Positions 32,647-42,513 of a stretch of 64,000 bases of DNA are shown one piece after another (position 1 is the stretch's first letter; every line of letters begins with the position of its first letter). A program made the position numbers and the translations under genes. The stretch comes from CAZSLC01 sp964607675. GTDB taxonomy: Bacteria; Bacteroidota; Bacteroidia; Bacteroidales; UBA932. The stretch lies in assembly GCA_964607675.1 (NCBI GenBank), contig CAZSLC010000001.1:109401-173400 (forward strand). The letters are read 5' to 3'. Under the pieces are notes generated by a model, which did no database searches, was not told the origin of the DNA, and saw only the letters and a list, made by a program, of their open reading frames with translations.

Positions 32647-34008
32647 ATGAAAAGATTACTTGTTTCTTTATTATTTGTTATTTTGTTTCACCATTTCTCA
32701 TTTTCTCAAAGAGATACGTCAATCATCTATCTGATGGAGATAAAGCAAGATATTGATAAATCATCAATGAGGAAACTCAATATTGGGATAAAGGAGGCAG
32801 AAAAATTAAATTCAGATTATATTATTCTTGATCTCAATACTTATGGAGGTGCGGTTGATGCAGCTGATAGCATGAGAACAGCGATATTACAATCTCCGAT
32901 TCCAGTAGTTGCCTTTATCAATATCCAGGCTGCATCAGCAGGGGCACTTATCTCAATTGCTTGCGACTCAATCTATATGCGGAGTGGCAGTTCTATCGGA
33001 GCGGCAACTGTGGTTAATCAAGAGGGAAAGGTGATGCCAGATAAATATCAATCATTTATGAGGGGGATGATGCGTTCTACCGCAGAGTCCCATGGGAAGA
33101 GAATGATTAATAAAGATGGTAGAATGGTTTATGATTGGCATAGGGATCCCCATATTGCAGAGTCCATGGTTGATACTGCCAATGTGCTGAGTCTTACCCA
33201 GGAGGAAGCAATTGAACAACATTATTGTGAGGGAAAAGCTGAATCGGTGGAAGAGGTGATTTCTCAACTTGATGTTGGAGATTATGTGGTTAAGGAGCAG
33301 AAACTTTCTTTTCTTCACAAATTGATACTGTTTCTTCTATCTCCAGCACTGCAAGGGATATTTTTAATGATGATAATCGGAGGTGTTTACTTTGAGATGC
33401 AATCCCCAGGAATAGGATTTCCCCTTGCTGCCGCTATTGTGGGAGCACTGCTCTATTTTGCCCCTCTCTATCTGGCAGGTTTGGCCTTGAATTGGGAAAT
33501 AGTTGTATTTGTAGTGGGTGTTATTTTTTTAGTGTTAGAGATCTTTTTATTTCCAGGATTCGGGGTCTTTGGCATCCTTGGTGTGGTGATGATCATTTTT
33601 TCTCTTGTTTTTGCGATGGTTGATAATGACCTTTTCTATTACAATGGTGATTTTGATTTTAAACTTCTTTTGAAACCACTGACATTAGTGTTGGTATCTT
33701 TTTTCTTCGGATTGGTACTCTCTATCTGGGGGGCAGGGAAATTGTATCCCAAGAAATCATTTGGAGCAATTGCCCTTAAAACAGAACTTAAAGAATCCGA
33801 TGGGTGGGTTGGGGTAAAGAGAACAGAGGGAGAATTAATCTCCAAGGAGGTTGAAGTGTTTACGGACCTTCATCCTTCGGGGAAAATTGTTGTAAATAAT
33901 GCAGTTTACGAGGCGACAATGGAGTTTGGTTCGGCTAATAAAGGGGACAAGGTGAGAATAGTGAGAGAAGAGGGGGGAAGATTCTATTGTGAAAAGGTTA
34001 ATGTTTGA
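32647..34008 (+). CDS. NfeD-family membrane serine protease (ClpP-like domain)
   Basis: A 453-residue protein: signal peptide, then a ClpP-like protease domain with the catalytic serine S97 in QAASAGALIS and the GGAVDAAD segment, then four to five membrane segments (about residues 225-370), then a C-terminal OB-fold NfeD domain. The serine falls at the same number as in the archaeal homologue PH1510. These proteins act near the membrane, often with stomatin-like partners, in membrane quality control. No stomatin gene is adjacent. The 3' end overlaps the convergent ispG by 11 bases. Confidence 0.88.
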   Translation: MKRLLVSLLFVILFHHFSFSQRDTSIIYLMEIKQDIDKSSMRKLNIGIKEAEKLNSDYIILDLNTYGGAVDAADSMRTAILQSPIPVVAFINIQAASAGALISIACDSIYMRSGSSIGAATVVNQEGKVMPDKYQSFMRGMMRSTAESHGKRMINKDGRMVYDWHRDPHIAESMVDTANVLSLTQEEAIEQHYCEGKAESVEEVISQLDVGDYVVKEQKLSFLHKLILFLLSPALQGIFLMMIIGGVYFEMQSPGIGFPLAAAIVGALLYFAPLYLAGLALNWEIVVFVVGVIFLVLEIFLFPGFGVFGILGVVMIIFSLVFAMVDNDLFYYNGDFDFKLLLKPLTLVLVSFFFGLVLSIWGAGKLYPKKSFGAIALKTELKESDGWVGVKRTEGELISKEVEVFTDLHPSGKIVVNNAVYEATMEFGSANKGDKVRIVREEGGRFYCEKVNV

Positions 34009-35308
34009 TTTGCCTCTCTTTTTCAATCAGTTCTACAAGTCTGTCAACAGCCTCTTCTTGAGGGATAGATCTCATAACGGCCTCTTTACCACGATATAGT
34101 GTTACTTTACCTCTTCCTTCTCCAATATATCCGAAGTCTGCATCTGCCATCTCTCCTGGACCATTGACTATGCACCCCATTACTGCTATTACTACCCCTT
34201 TGAGATGAGAAGTTTTCTTTTTTACCTCGTTGAAACTCTTTTCAATGTCATAGAGGGTTCGTCCACAACTTGGACAGGCAATGTATTCACATTTGGAAAA
34301 TAGAATGCGGGAGGCTTGAAGAATATCTTTCTTAAATTCATCAATTTCTATGGCAGAGAGTTCTTTTTCTCCGCAAATTGCAGATACTGAAAAATCTTTA
34401 AATTCTTTATTAATGAGGTGAGGGCCTATTTCACACGATGCTTTAACAATGAATTCCTCATAATCTTTAGTAATATATCTAAAGTTAAGATCTTCTGGAA
34501 CAGATCTTTTTTTATAATTAGAGAAGAAATCTTTTATATATTTTGCAACAACAATTTCGTTAATTGGGTTTTCTGTTAATGATACTCTTATTGTATCGCC
34601 AATCCCCTGTGAAAGGAGTGATGCAATTCCAACTGAAGATTTTATCCTACCTTCGTTGCCATTACCAGCTTCAGTCACACCGAGGTGAAGTGGAAAAATG
34701 ATTCCTTTTTCAACCATCCATTCGTTAAGGAGTTGGTAAGCTTCTACCATTACAATGACATTACTTGCTTTGAGGGAGAGGACAATTGAATAAAAACCTT
34801 CTTGGATAGCCATTTCTACCCACTCTTTGATAGCCTCCTTCATCCCCATCGGGGTATTTCCGTAAAGCTCTGTAATCCTTGGACCGAGAGATCCATGATT
34901 GATTCCTATTCTGATAGCGGTGTTGTTCTTTTTGCATGTTGAGATGAGGTTTTTAAATTGACGGCAAGCCTCATCGTGGTCCTTCGAGAAATTTCCAGGA
35001 TTGATTCGTACTTTCTCGGCGACGGAGGCAGCGGCAATTGCAGTCTCTGGTGAAAAGTGTATATCGGCAACCAATGGGGTAGAAATGCCGTTGTGGCGAA
35101 GTATTTCTTTTATTTTTTTTAAAGAATTGACCTCTTTTATCCCTTGGGTAGTCAATCTGATAATTTGTGCCCCTGCCTGAGATTGAAGGGTGCATTGTCT
35201 GACGGCGGCTTCAATGTCATTTGTATCACAATTACACATCGTTTGAATGGCAATCGGTCTGCTATTTCCTATTGTAACATTACCAATGTTAACCTCAATA
35301 TATTTCAT
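33998..35308 (-). CDS. ispG: 4-hydroxy-3-methylbut-2-enyl diphosphate synthase
   Basis: A 436-residue IspG (GcpE) of the non-mevalonate isoprenoid pathway. The 4Fe-4S ligands are present: the CPSC pair near residue 343 and GCIVNGPGE further on, whose Glu is the fourth ligand. E. coli-type enzymes are about 370 residues. Here an insert of about 70 residues lies between the TIM barrel (after IRVSL) and the cluster domain. It is smaller than the large A* domain of plant-type and many Bacteroidota enzymes. It overlaps the preceding beta-barrel gene by one base. Confidence 0.93.
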   Translation of the reverse strand: MKYIEVNIGNVTIGNSRPIAIQTMCNCDTNDIEAAVRQCTLQSQAGAQIIRLTTQGIKEVNSLKKIKEILRHNGISTPLVADIHFSPETAIAAASVAEKVRINPGNFSKDHDEACRQFKNLISTCKKNNTAIRIGINHGSLGPRITELYGNTPMGMKEAIKEWVEMAIQEGFYSIVLSLKASNVIVMVEAYQLLNEWMVEKGIIFPLHLGVTEAGNGNEGRIKSSVGIASLLSQGIGDTIRVSLTENPINEIVVAKYIKDFFSNYKKRSVPEDLNFRYITKDYEEFIVKASCEIGPHLINKEFKDFSVSAICGEKELSAIEIDEFKKDILQASRILFSKCEYIACPSCGRTLYDIEKSFNEVKKKTSHLKGVVIAVMGCIVNGPGEMADADFGYIGEGRGKVTLYRGKEAVMRSIPQEEAVDRLVELIEKERQIKH

Positions 35309-35988
35309 TAGAACAATTTAAAGTGAACTCCAAAACTAAAATTAATCTGGTTGGGGTAGGAGTATATCCATCCAGTGCTGCTGAATTTTTCTGGGTGATA
35401 AAGCATTGAAAACGAGTATTGGTAAGAGGCTTCTAAATGAAATTCAACAGGGTGGAGTTTAACTGCAAATCCACCACCACCCAATAATCCGTAATCTAAT
35501 CTCTTATCAAAACAGTCAAAACCACCTTCTCTATCAGTATCTAGTCGGTATCCGGCGAATACCCCTAAATGGAGCATTATCCTAAATCGCTTTCCTATAT
35601 CGAATTTGAATTGAGATGTCAAGGGGACCTCTATAACGGTCATTATCTGGTCCATTCCATCTTGGTTATATTTTGTCTTAAATCCTTGTTTCCCATATTT
35701 TACCCCTGTTTGAAGACCGAAATAATTCATAAATCCCCACATCGGATGGTAGTATGTGTATAATAATGCAAAATTGAGAGGAGTATTTACCTTAGATTGT
35801 TTTAAATCTGGGGTGAAGGCAACTCCTGTTAAAGAGTAACTATATCTTAATCCAATAAGATGCTCTTTTGGGACTATCACCCTTTTTACCTCTAAAGTGT
35901 CAAATTGGACATCTTGTGAATATGAAAGGGAAATGCAAAAAAAAGCAAAGAAAAAAGAAATTAATAGTATTCTTAGGTATTGTTTCAT
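35308..35988 (-). CDS. PorT-like outer-membrane beta-barrel protein
   Basis: A 226-residue protein with a signal peptide ending near SYS/QDVQ. The rest alternates polar and hydrophobic residues in strands ending in aromatic residues, with a C-terminal strand INFSFGVHFKLF, as in small outer-membrane barrels of the PorT family. The role is not defined: PorT itself is tied to type IX secretion, but many relatives have no known link. It is encoded between the lipoprotein gene (4-base overlap) and ispG (1-base overlap). Confidence 0.75.
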   Translation of the reverse strand: MKQYLRILLISFFFAFFCISLSYSQDVQFDTLEVKRVIVPKEHLIGLRYSYSLTGVAFTPDLKQSKVNTPLNFALLYTYYHPMWGFMNYFGLQTGVKYGKQGFKTKYNQDGMDQIMTVIEVPLTSQFKFDIGKRFRIMLHLGVFAGYRLDTDREGGFDCFDKRLDYGLLGGGGFAVKLHPVEFHLEASYQYSFSMLYHPEKFSSTGWIYSYPNQINFSFGVHFKLF

Positions 35989-37799
35989 TTAAATAATTCT
36001 TGAATATTGATTGTTTGCTCAAGGTCTGTTCTTTCAGGCAAATTTAATATATATGCATCATTGCCGAGGCTGCTCTTAAATCTAAAAAGAAGAACTCTTT
36101 CAGGTTGTTTGTTTTCCAATAGAGACCCTATATCTGTCTTGTGGTTTTTATTTCTGTCATGAGATATTCTTAGACAATATTTTCCAGCAGTAAGATATGG
36201 AAAATAGAGTTTAGAAGCTGTGTTAACATCATATTTTCGATATATGACATCTCTCTTCTCTGAGATTAATTCAACGATATAATCCCCACTTATATTGATA
36301 ATCTCCGCTGTAAAGGAACTTAGGTTGTCATTATTAGGAATTGTCAGTTTTACTTCGGTACTATCGCAAGGGAGACCATTTATATCAATAAACTTACGGT
36401 GAGGAAATGATAGTATATAATCATGTCCAAGAACCATCTTGTTCTCAAGTCTTAAATGGTATTTTCGAATATCTAATGTATCTTGAGTTACAATGTATTT
36501 TTCATTGTGTATCTGTTGTTTGGGATCTACTGATACAAATTTCAAAGAATCGAAAGGGGCCTTTATTAGAGGGTATCCGAATTCAAATGTATAGCCATCC
36601 TGTTCTACATTTTCAGCTGAAGCTACAATTTTGTATTTAGCTACGGTATCAACAATTGCTACATTTTTGCCATTTTTATCTTTTTGATATTTGGGCTTAG
36701 GTTTTGCCATCTTTAGCGTGTCAAGAGATTGGACCAAGGTTTTTGTGGAATCGTCAGTTTTCCAATATGATATTGTAAGAAGCAAAGTGTCTTTTATGGG
36801 TTTGGGGTCATTGATCCATATCGATAGGCTATCGTCTTGATTATCTACAAATTGTGTAATAATTGATCCTTTATTAATACCATTTATAGCTATTGAATCT
36901 ATTTTTGGACTGGGAGCGGAAAAAGAGATGTACATCTCTCTATCGCTTAATCTTCCGCTATTCCTTATAAACTGTCGAGAAGATGCCTCTTTAAAAGCAT
37001 AAAGTTGAATATATGTAGCCCTTGTAAGGGATCCAAGTGTATCCTTAATATCGTAAGAAGCTAATTCTTTAATATTTGGATTCATTACCAAATTAGGTGT
37101 ATAAAGAGAATCTATAAAGGCAATCTTTTCACTTTCTGGGTCATACTTGTAATTATTGTTCTCATCTTGAATCGCATATACTCTGTATGGTATTGGTTTT
37201 AAATTCCTTATAGTGAAAAATCCCCATTTATCACTGCGACCTATTGCTGCTGGTAGAGATTTGTAAACTGCTGAATCCGATAGATTGGAGTGAAATAGAA
37301 TAGTGTAATTCTCCAATGGAAGGAGAGATGATGCATCCACTATTGATCCTGTGGTGTATATAGAGTCAACCTCTTTCCCTGTAGAAAAACTAAAAATATA
37401 CCTTGGAAATAGTATCCCTTCGTTGTTATCGGCTATTGCGTTTCCCAAATCAAGAGAATAAGTGGTGTTCGAGTCTAGTTGCTCTCTAAAAGAAACAACA
37501 ATGCTTTTCCCTTTTATCTTAGCCTCAACAGGTTTTGATTGAGGTGGAGAGAGAAATATATTTTTGTTGGCATCTTTAAGGACCACATACTCGTCGAAAT
37601 AAAAAGTAATTGAACTATATTGTGTGGTAATAAGGTGATTTGTAGTGTTATATGGTGGATCCGTTGTTAATAAAACTGGAGGAATAGTGTCTTTAGGACC
37701 TCCAGAGGGTGGCGTAGTTGTATTTGCGCAAGAGGGGGCAAAGATAAGATAACTCAACCCTATTATTATCACTATTGCTATTATGCTTCTTTTTGTCAT
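35985..37799 (-). CDS. Lipoprotein with N-terminal Big_5 Ig-like domain
   Basis: A 604-residue secreted lipoprotein. The signal peptide ends at FAPSC, giving a lipidated Cys, followed by TPPSGGPKDTIPP, a typical start of Bacteroidota proteins with an SbsA/Big_5 Ig-like domain. The Ig-like part covers about residues 40-135; later regions are beta-rich with no catalytic motif that I recognise. It probably sits on the outer membrane or cell surface. The function is unknown; the recurrent genomic pairing with housekeeping genes gives no clue. Confidence 0.75.
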   Translation of the reverse strand: MTKRSIIAIVIIIGLSYLIFAPSCANTTTPPSGGPKDTIPPVLLTTDPPYNTTNHLITTQYSSITFYFDEYVVLKDANKNIFLSPPQSKPVEAKIKGKSIVVSFREQLDSNTTYSLDLGNAIADNNEGILFPRYIFSFSTGKEVDSIYTTGSIVDASSLLPLENYTILFHSNLSDSAVYKSLPAAIGRSDKWGFFTIRNLKPIPYRVYAIQDENNNYKYDPESEKIAFIDSLYTPNLVMNPNIKELASYDIKDTLGSLTRATYIQLYAFKEASSRQFIRNSGRLSDREMYISFSAPSPKIDSIAINGINKGSIITQFVDNQDDSLSIWINDPKPIKDTLLLTISYWKTDDSTKTLVQSLDTLKMAKPKPKYQKDKNGKNVAIVDTVAKYKIVASAENVEQDGYTFEFGYPLIKAPFDSLKFVSVDPKQQIHNEKYIVTQDTLDIRKYHLRLENKMVLGHDYILSFPHRKFIDINGLPCDSTEVKLTIPNNDNLSSFTAEIINISGDYIVELISEKRDVIYRKYDVNTASKLYFPYLTAGKYCLRISHDRNKNHKTDIGSLLENKQPERVLLFRFKSSLGNDAYILNLPERTDLEQTINIQELFK

Positions 37800-37807
37800 T
37801 TATTATT

Positions 37808-40072
37808 TCAATTAACTCGTGAAACTTCTTTTACCCCTTTGATTTTCTTAAAGAAATCCATTAATTTTTGTAAATCGTCTGTTCCGAATACAGAGCAGTC
37901 AAAAAAACCTTCAAAAAGACCATCATGAGTCTCGATAACAACTTTGTTAAAAATGATTCTATCGACGTGATTACTGTATTCTGTGAGCTCGTGGAGTATT
38001 CCAAGCCTGTCGAGACCAGCAACCCGTACTGTTACCAATGAGGCTATTTCAGAATGACTCTTCCAAGTTGGTGTAACAATTTTGTTACCCTCTTTTGAGG
38101 CCAATTCTGTCGCTTTTGGGCATGTTGAAATGTGTATTGTCACCTCTCCGTCTTCCCCTAAAAAGCCAATAACCTTATCGCCTGGTATTGGATGACAGCA
38201 CGTGTCAACTTTATATGATACTGTATTGCTTTTGCTGTTCTCCTCTAATATATATTCTCTGTTCTTTCCCAGATCTTTCAATTCGATCTTTTTCTTTTGT
38301 TTATTTGATTTGTCACCAACCCCTTTTAAAAGATGAAGAGTCCAATAAGTCTGATTTTTTTTAGTGGTGTTCTTCTTAATTATTTTTTGAATATCATCTT
38401 TTGTGATTTTGGACAGATATATTTTTTTGTACAGATCCTCTTTAGAGGAGAGGTTAAATTCTGAAATTAGGGATTCAAGTATTTGTTTGTTGGATTTAGT
38501 TTTTAGCTCTTCAAGGATTGAATTGAGTAAGTCTATACCCCCTTTTATCTGTTTTTGAGTATCAACATTTAGTGCACTATTTACCCTTGCAATTGCTTTA
38601 GGGGTAACTAAAAAATCGAGCCAATCCCTTGATGGTCGGTTTGATTCTGATGTTATTATTTCTACTTGGTCACCATTATTTAGAACGTGGGATAAAGGGG
38701 CAAGTCGCTGATTAACTTTTGATGCTATGGCTTTGTCTCCTATTTCAGAGTGTATTAGATAGGCAAAATCTAAAACTGTAGATCCTTTTGGGAGATTTTT
38801 GGGTTGGCCCTTTGGGGTAAAAACAGAAATTTCAGATGTCAATAGGTTCTCGCGAAAATGGTCAAGAAATTCTACTGCACTGGCATCACTATTTTCAAGT
38901 ATTTCTCTAACCATAGAAAGCCACTGATCCATATTCATCTCATGATTATCGTATCTAACCCCTTTATATGTCCAGTGGGCAGCAATGCCCTTCTCTGCAA
39001 TTTCATCCATTCTGAGGGTTCGAATTTGAACTTCTACCCATTTACCTTTGTTCATGAATGTGCAATGAAGTGCCTCGTAACCATTTGATTTGGGCCGTGA
39101 TATCCAGTCTCTTATGCGTTCAATTCGAGGAATGTATAGATTTGTTATTAAAGAATAGATATTCCAACATTGTATCCTTTCATTACCATGTTCATCATTT
39201 GCTAATACTTCATCACTGCTTTTTGGTTCAAAAACAATCCTTACAGCGAAAATATCGAATATTGCATCAATGTCCTCAATACCCTTGGTCTTTTTTTTAC
39301 GCCAAATAGAGTAGGGTGTCTTTACCCTATCAATAATTGTAAAATTATATTTATTCTTTTCGAGGATTTTAGATATTGAATTTTTGAATTCTTCTATAGA
39401 GTCTCTATTCTTTTCAACAAGGAGATCTAACTCTTTTTTTATAATGGCATATTCCTGTGGTTGAACATATCGAAACCAAATATTCTCCATTTCTGTTTTG
39501 ATACTGTATAGTCCTAATCTACTTGCCAATGGAATAAATACATACATTGTCTCACTAAGAATCTTTTCCCTTTTATAATCAGGCATTGATTCAATAGTGC
39601 GTATGTTGTGAAGTCTGTCAGCTAATTTTATAAGAACTACCCTCACATCATCATTTAGAGTGAGGATAATCCTTTTAAAATTCTCAGCTTGAAGATTTGT
39701 GTTATCAGAGTCAAAAGCTGCTTTAATTTTTGTTAGACCATCAACTAATGATGCAATTTTTTCTCCGAATAGACGTTTAATATCGTCAACAGTATATTCT
39801 GTATCCTCTACAACATCATGTAAAAGGGCAGTGACTATAGATTTATAGCCCAATCCTATCTCACTTACTACTATTTTAGCGACTGCTATTGGATGGATAA
39901 TATAAGGCTCTCCAGAGCGTCTTCGGACTCCTTTATGTGCTTCATTTGCAAAGTTAAATGCCTTTACAATCTCATCAAATTCTTCTTGATGAACACATCT
40001 TTTAAGGCTAGCCTTTTTAAGCTCCTCAAATTCCTTATTTATAAGTTCGTAATCTGAAGGGGTAAAATCCAT
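37808..40072 (-). CDS. Bifunctional (p)ppGpp synthetase/hydrolase RelA/SpoT
   Basis: A 754-residue Rel protein with domains in order: HD hydrolase (H85-D86 in LLHDVVEDTEY), synthetase (with EDIDAIFDIFAVRI and RPKSNGYEALH), TGS (near residue 415, VFTPKGQPKNLPKGSTVLDF), a zinc-finger region with CCHPIPGD, and a C-terminal ACT domain. It makes and degrades the alarmone ppGpp. Both active sites look intact, so it is a long bifunctional Rel. It is encoded 8 bases before the lipoprotein gene. Confidence 0.93.
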   Translation of the reverse strand: MDFTPSDYELINKEFEELKKASLKRCVHQEEFDEIVKAFNFANEAHKGVRRRSGEPYIIHPIAVAKIVVSEIGLGYKSIVTALLHDVVEDTEYTVDDIKRLFGEKIASLVDGLTKIKAAFDSDNTNLQAENFKRIILTLNDDVRVVLIKLADRLHNIRTIESMPDYKREKILSETMYVFIPLASRLGLYSIKTEMENIWFRYVQPQEYAIIKKELDLLVEKNRDSIEEFKNSISKILEKNKYNFTIIDRVKTPYSIWRKKKTKGIEDIDAIFDIFAVRIVFEPKSSDEVLANDEHGNERIQCWNIYSLITNLYIPRIERIRDWISRPKSNGYEALHCTFMNKGKWVEVQIRTLRMDEIAEKGIAAHWTYKGVRYDNHEMNMDQWLSMVREILENSDASAVEFLDHFRENLLTSEISVFTPKGQPKNLPKGSTVLDFAYLIHSEIGDKAIASKVNQRLAPLSHVLNNGDQVEIITSESNRPSRDWLDFLVTPKAIARVNSALNVDTQKQIKGGIDLLNSILEELKTKSNKQILESLISEFNLSSKEDLYKKIYLSKITKDDIQKIIKKNTTKKNQTYWTLHLLKGVGDKSNKQKKKIELKDLGKNREYILEENSKSNTVSYKVDTCCHPIPGDKVIGFLGEDGEVTIHISTCPKATELASKEGNKIVTPTWKSHSEIASLVTVRVAGLDRLGILHELTEYSNHVDRIIFNKVVIETHDGLFEGFFDCSVFGTDDLQKLMDFFKKIKGVKEVSRVN

Positions 40073-40098
40073 AATCTATTAGCGTGCAATATTAATAA

Positions 40099-41529
40099 TT
40101 AATATAATAAATCTCGCTTTCCACTCTTAATATTATCCAATCTCTCTTTGAGACTCACTTTTATTTCATTGTCAGGGAATTTGGCTAATTCTCTTTCAAT
40201 CAATTTATATCCGTCAGCTTTTGTCTTTTCACTTGCATAATCTTCAAGATATTCAGATAACGTTAACATTGCATTTCTGGTACAGAATTTTTTAATGAAT
40301 CCTGGGATAGCATATTCCATAAAGTGTTCCCCTGTCCTTCCTACTCGATAGCAAGAGGTGCAAAAACTAGGAATGAAATCCCTATTAATTAGCCAGTCAA
40401 TCACCTCGTCTAGGTTTCTTGTATCTCCAACTTGGAATTGCTCTTTTCTTAACTCTTGCTTCCCATTATCTTCCTTTTGATATCCACCAATTTCAAGTTT
40501 AGTTCCAGCATCAATTTGAGAAACTCCAAACTCCATTAATTCATCACGAATCTCTTTAGATTCGCGAGCTGTCATTATCAAGCCTGTATAAGGAACAGCT
40601 AAACGCAATATGGCAACAAGCTTCATAAAATCAGCATCATTGACCTTGTATGGAAGTTCAATGTTCAATCCATTTGCAGGTTGAATACGTGGAAAACTAA
40701 TTGTATGTGGGCCAACTCCACAAATCTGCTGGAGTCTGATGGCATGAGAGACAAGCCCCATTACCTCAAATCTCCAGTCATATAGTCCAAACAAAGCCCC
40801 AATTCCCATATCGTCACACCCCCCTTCAAATGCCCTTTCCATCGCATTCAATCTCCATAGGTAATTGCCTTTTAATGTATCTGCTGGGTGATATTTTGAG
40901 TAGGTCTCTTTGTGATATGTCTCTTGAAACACTTGGAATGTTCCTATTCCTGCTTGTTTTACCGTTCTAAACCCTTTGACATCAAGTGGCGCAGCGTTGA
41001 TATTTACCCTTCTAATCTCTCCCTTACCTTTTTTTGTACTATAGGCCAATCTTACAGTTTCAGCTATAAATTCAGGGGTGTATTTTGGATGCTCTCCATA
41101 TACTAAAATTAATCTTTTATGCCCTTCGTCCTCTAAAGATTCAATTTCACGGACCATTTCTTCTGTTGAAAGTGTGTGTCTGACTGTAGTACGGAGTGAT
41201 TTTCTAAAACCACAATATTTGCAATTGTTAATACAATAGTTGCCTATGTAAAGGGGGGCAAATAGTACGATTCTATTTCCATAAATAGATTTTTTTAGAT
41301 CTCTTGCAGTCTGAAATAATTCTTCCAATCCCTCTTTGGATTGAATTGCAATTAAGGCGGCTACTTCTTCAAGGTTAAGTGGTTGTTTATCACGGCATTT
41401 TTGAAAAATTTCTTTGCTGCGTGAAGGATTTTCTTTAGTGTTTTTCAACAATGAATTGATTCTGTCATCGTCTATAAAGTCTATGCCATTTTTGGTAAGC
41501 TTCATATCTAGTGTATCAATAGTTTCCAT
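40099..41529 (-). CDS. hydG: [FeFe]-hydrogenase H-cluster maturase HydG
   Basis: A 476-residue radical-SAM tyrosine lyase. The N-terminal cluster motif is CX3CX2C at C99, C103 and C106 (YCINNCKYCGF). A C-terminal CX2CX22C motif at C390, C393 and C416 binds the auxiliary cluster where CO and CN- are made. This motif separates HydG from ThiH. It implies that the organism has an [FeFe]-hydrogenase. HydE, HydF and the hydrogenase itself are not in the window, so hydG stands apart from its partners. It lies between yihY and relA in a long co-directional run. Confidence 0.93.
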   Translation of the reverse strand: METIDTLDMKLTKNGIDFIDDDRINSLLKNTKENPSRSKEIFQKCRDKQPLNLEEVAALIAIQSKEGLEELFQTARDLKKSIYGNRIVLFAPLYIGNYCINNCKYCGFRKSLRTTVRHTLSTEEMVREIESLEDEGHKRLILVYGEHPKYTPEFIAETVRLAYSTKKGKGEIRRVNINAAPLDVKGFRTVKQAGIGTFQVFQETYHKETYSKYHPADTLKGNYLWRLNAMERAFEGGCDDMGIGALFGLYDWRFEVMGLVSHAIRLQQICGVGPHTISFPRIQPANGLNIELPYKVNDADFMKLVAILRLAVPYTGLIMTARESKEIRDELMEFGVSQIDAGTKLEIGGYQKEDNGKQELRKEQFQVGDTRNLDEVIDWLINRDFIPSFCTSCYRVGRTGEHFMEYAIPGFIKKFCTRNAMLTLSEYLEDYASEKTKADGYKLIERELAKFPDNEIKVSLKERLDNIKSGKRDLLY

Positions 41530-41553
41530 TATAAAATGTTATTTGATGTTAAT

Positions 41554-42504
41554 TTATTTAATATATAATTTGTTGTACTCTGTGTTATATTTTTCTATGT
41601 TTTGGAAGGAGTAGCTTATTACTGAGCCTATAAGGATAATTGACCAACCTATATTTACCCAAACCATAAAAAGTGGTACAGCTGCAAATACCCCATATAC
41701 GGCATTGAGTCTTGAAACTAATAATTGGGTCTCCAAATATAAGTATTGAACAACTGTAAATGCAAATGCTGAAATTAATGCCGACTTGAGAGATGGAATG
41801 AATTTAACTTTTGCGTTTGGTATAAAACAAAAAAGTGCTGTAAAAACAGCGGTGGCAAAAAAGTAAAAAATAATCCATTTGAATAGAGTCCTGATGCCTC
41901 CGAAAAATGGTATTATCACCCCAAGATTTTTCAATAAATCAGAAATTCCGATTGACATTGTTAAAAATAGCATTATTACAAATGGAGATATTATTAATAT
42001 AACAATATAGGAAATAATTCTCTTCCACAATAATCGCGATACCGACACTTTCCATATTTTGTTAAATGACTTTTCAACAAACAGCATAAGCCATATTATC
42101 AACCATATAAAAACTAAAAAAGATATCGCTCCATAAGGGCCTTGTTTAGCAGTATTGACAATATTATTGGCAAAGTGTATTATGTAGTCTATCACTTGTT
42201 GATTATCAAATGTTTGATAAACTAAACGATTGAACACTTTAGAAAGGCCTATTCTTTTTGTAACAGATAATAATACAGCGACAAATGGAACAAAAGACAT
42301 TGTTGTAAAAAAACTTAATGCTACTGCTTGTAAACCAAGACTATCAGTTGTAAAATTTTGTACTGTAATAACTACAATTTTAATTTGTTTGATAAACCAG
42401 TTCTTAATTTTACCAAAATTTGATAAGTAGTCATCATTCCATATTTTACTATTGAAGAATAATGATATGTTCTGCTTGTTATTATGTTTTTTATTCCATG
42501 TCAT
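41554..42504 (-). CDS. YihY/virulence factor BrkB family membrane protein
   Basis: A 316-residue protein with about six membrane segments and the family features ALSFFTTMSFVPF near the N-terminus and a GP.GAISFL segment mid-protein. Members were once labelled ribonuclease BN, which is incorrect. The function is unknown; they are inner-membrane proteins with possible transport or envelope roles. It is flanked by fprA (9 bases) and hydG (24 bases). Confidence 0.85.
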   Translation of the reverse strand: MTWNKKHNNKQNISLFFNSKIWNDDYLSNFGKIKNWFIKQIKIVVITVQNFTTDSLGLQAVALSFFTTMSFVPFVAVLLSVTKRIGLSKVFNRLVYQTFDNQQVIDYIIHFANNIVNTAKQGPYGAISFLVFIWLIIWLMLFVEKSFNKIWKVSVSRLLWKRIISYIVILIISPFVIMLFLTMSIGISDLLKNLGVIIPFFGGIRTLFKWIIFYFFATAVFTALFCFIPNAKVKFIPSLKSALISAFAFTVVQYLYLETQLLVSRLNAVYGVFAAVPLFMVWVNIGWSIILIGSVISYSFQNIEKYNTEYNKLYIK

Positions 42505-42513
42505 TTTACATCA

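Noticed and set aside
40099..41529. HydG as the thiamine enzyme ThiH
   Set aside because: The C-terminal CX2CX22C motif of HydG is present, and no thiamine genes are near.
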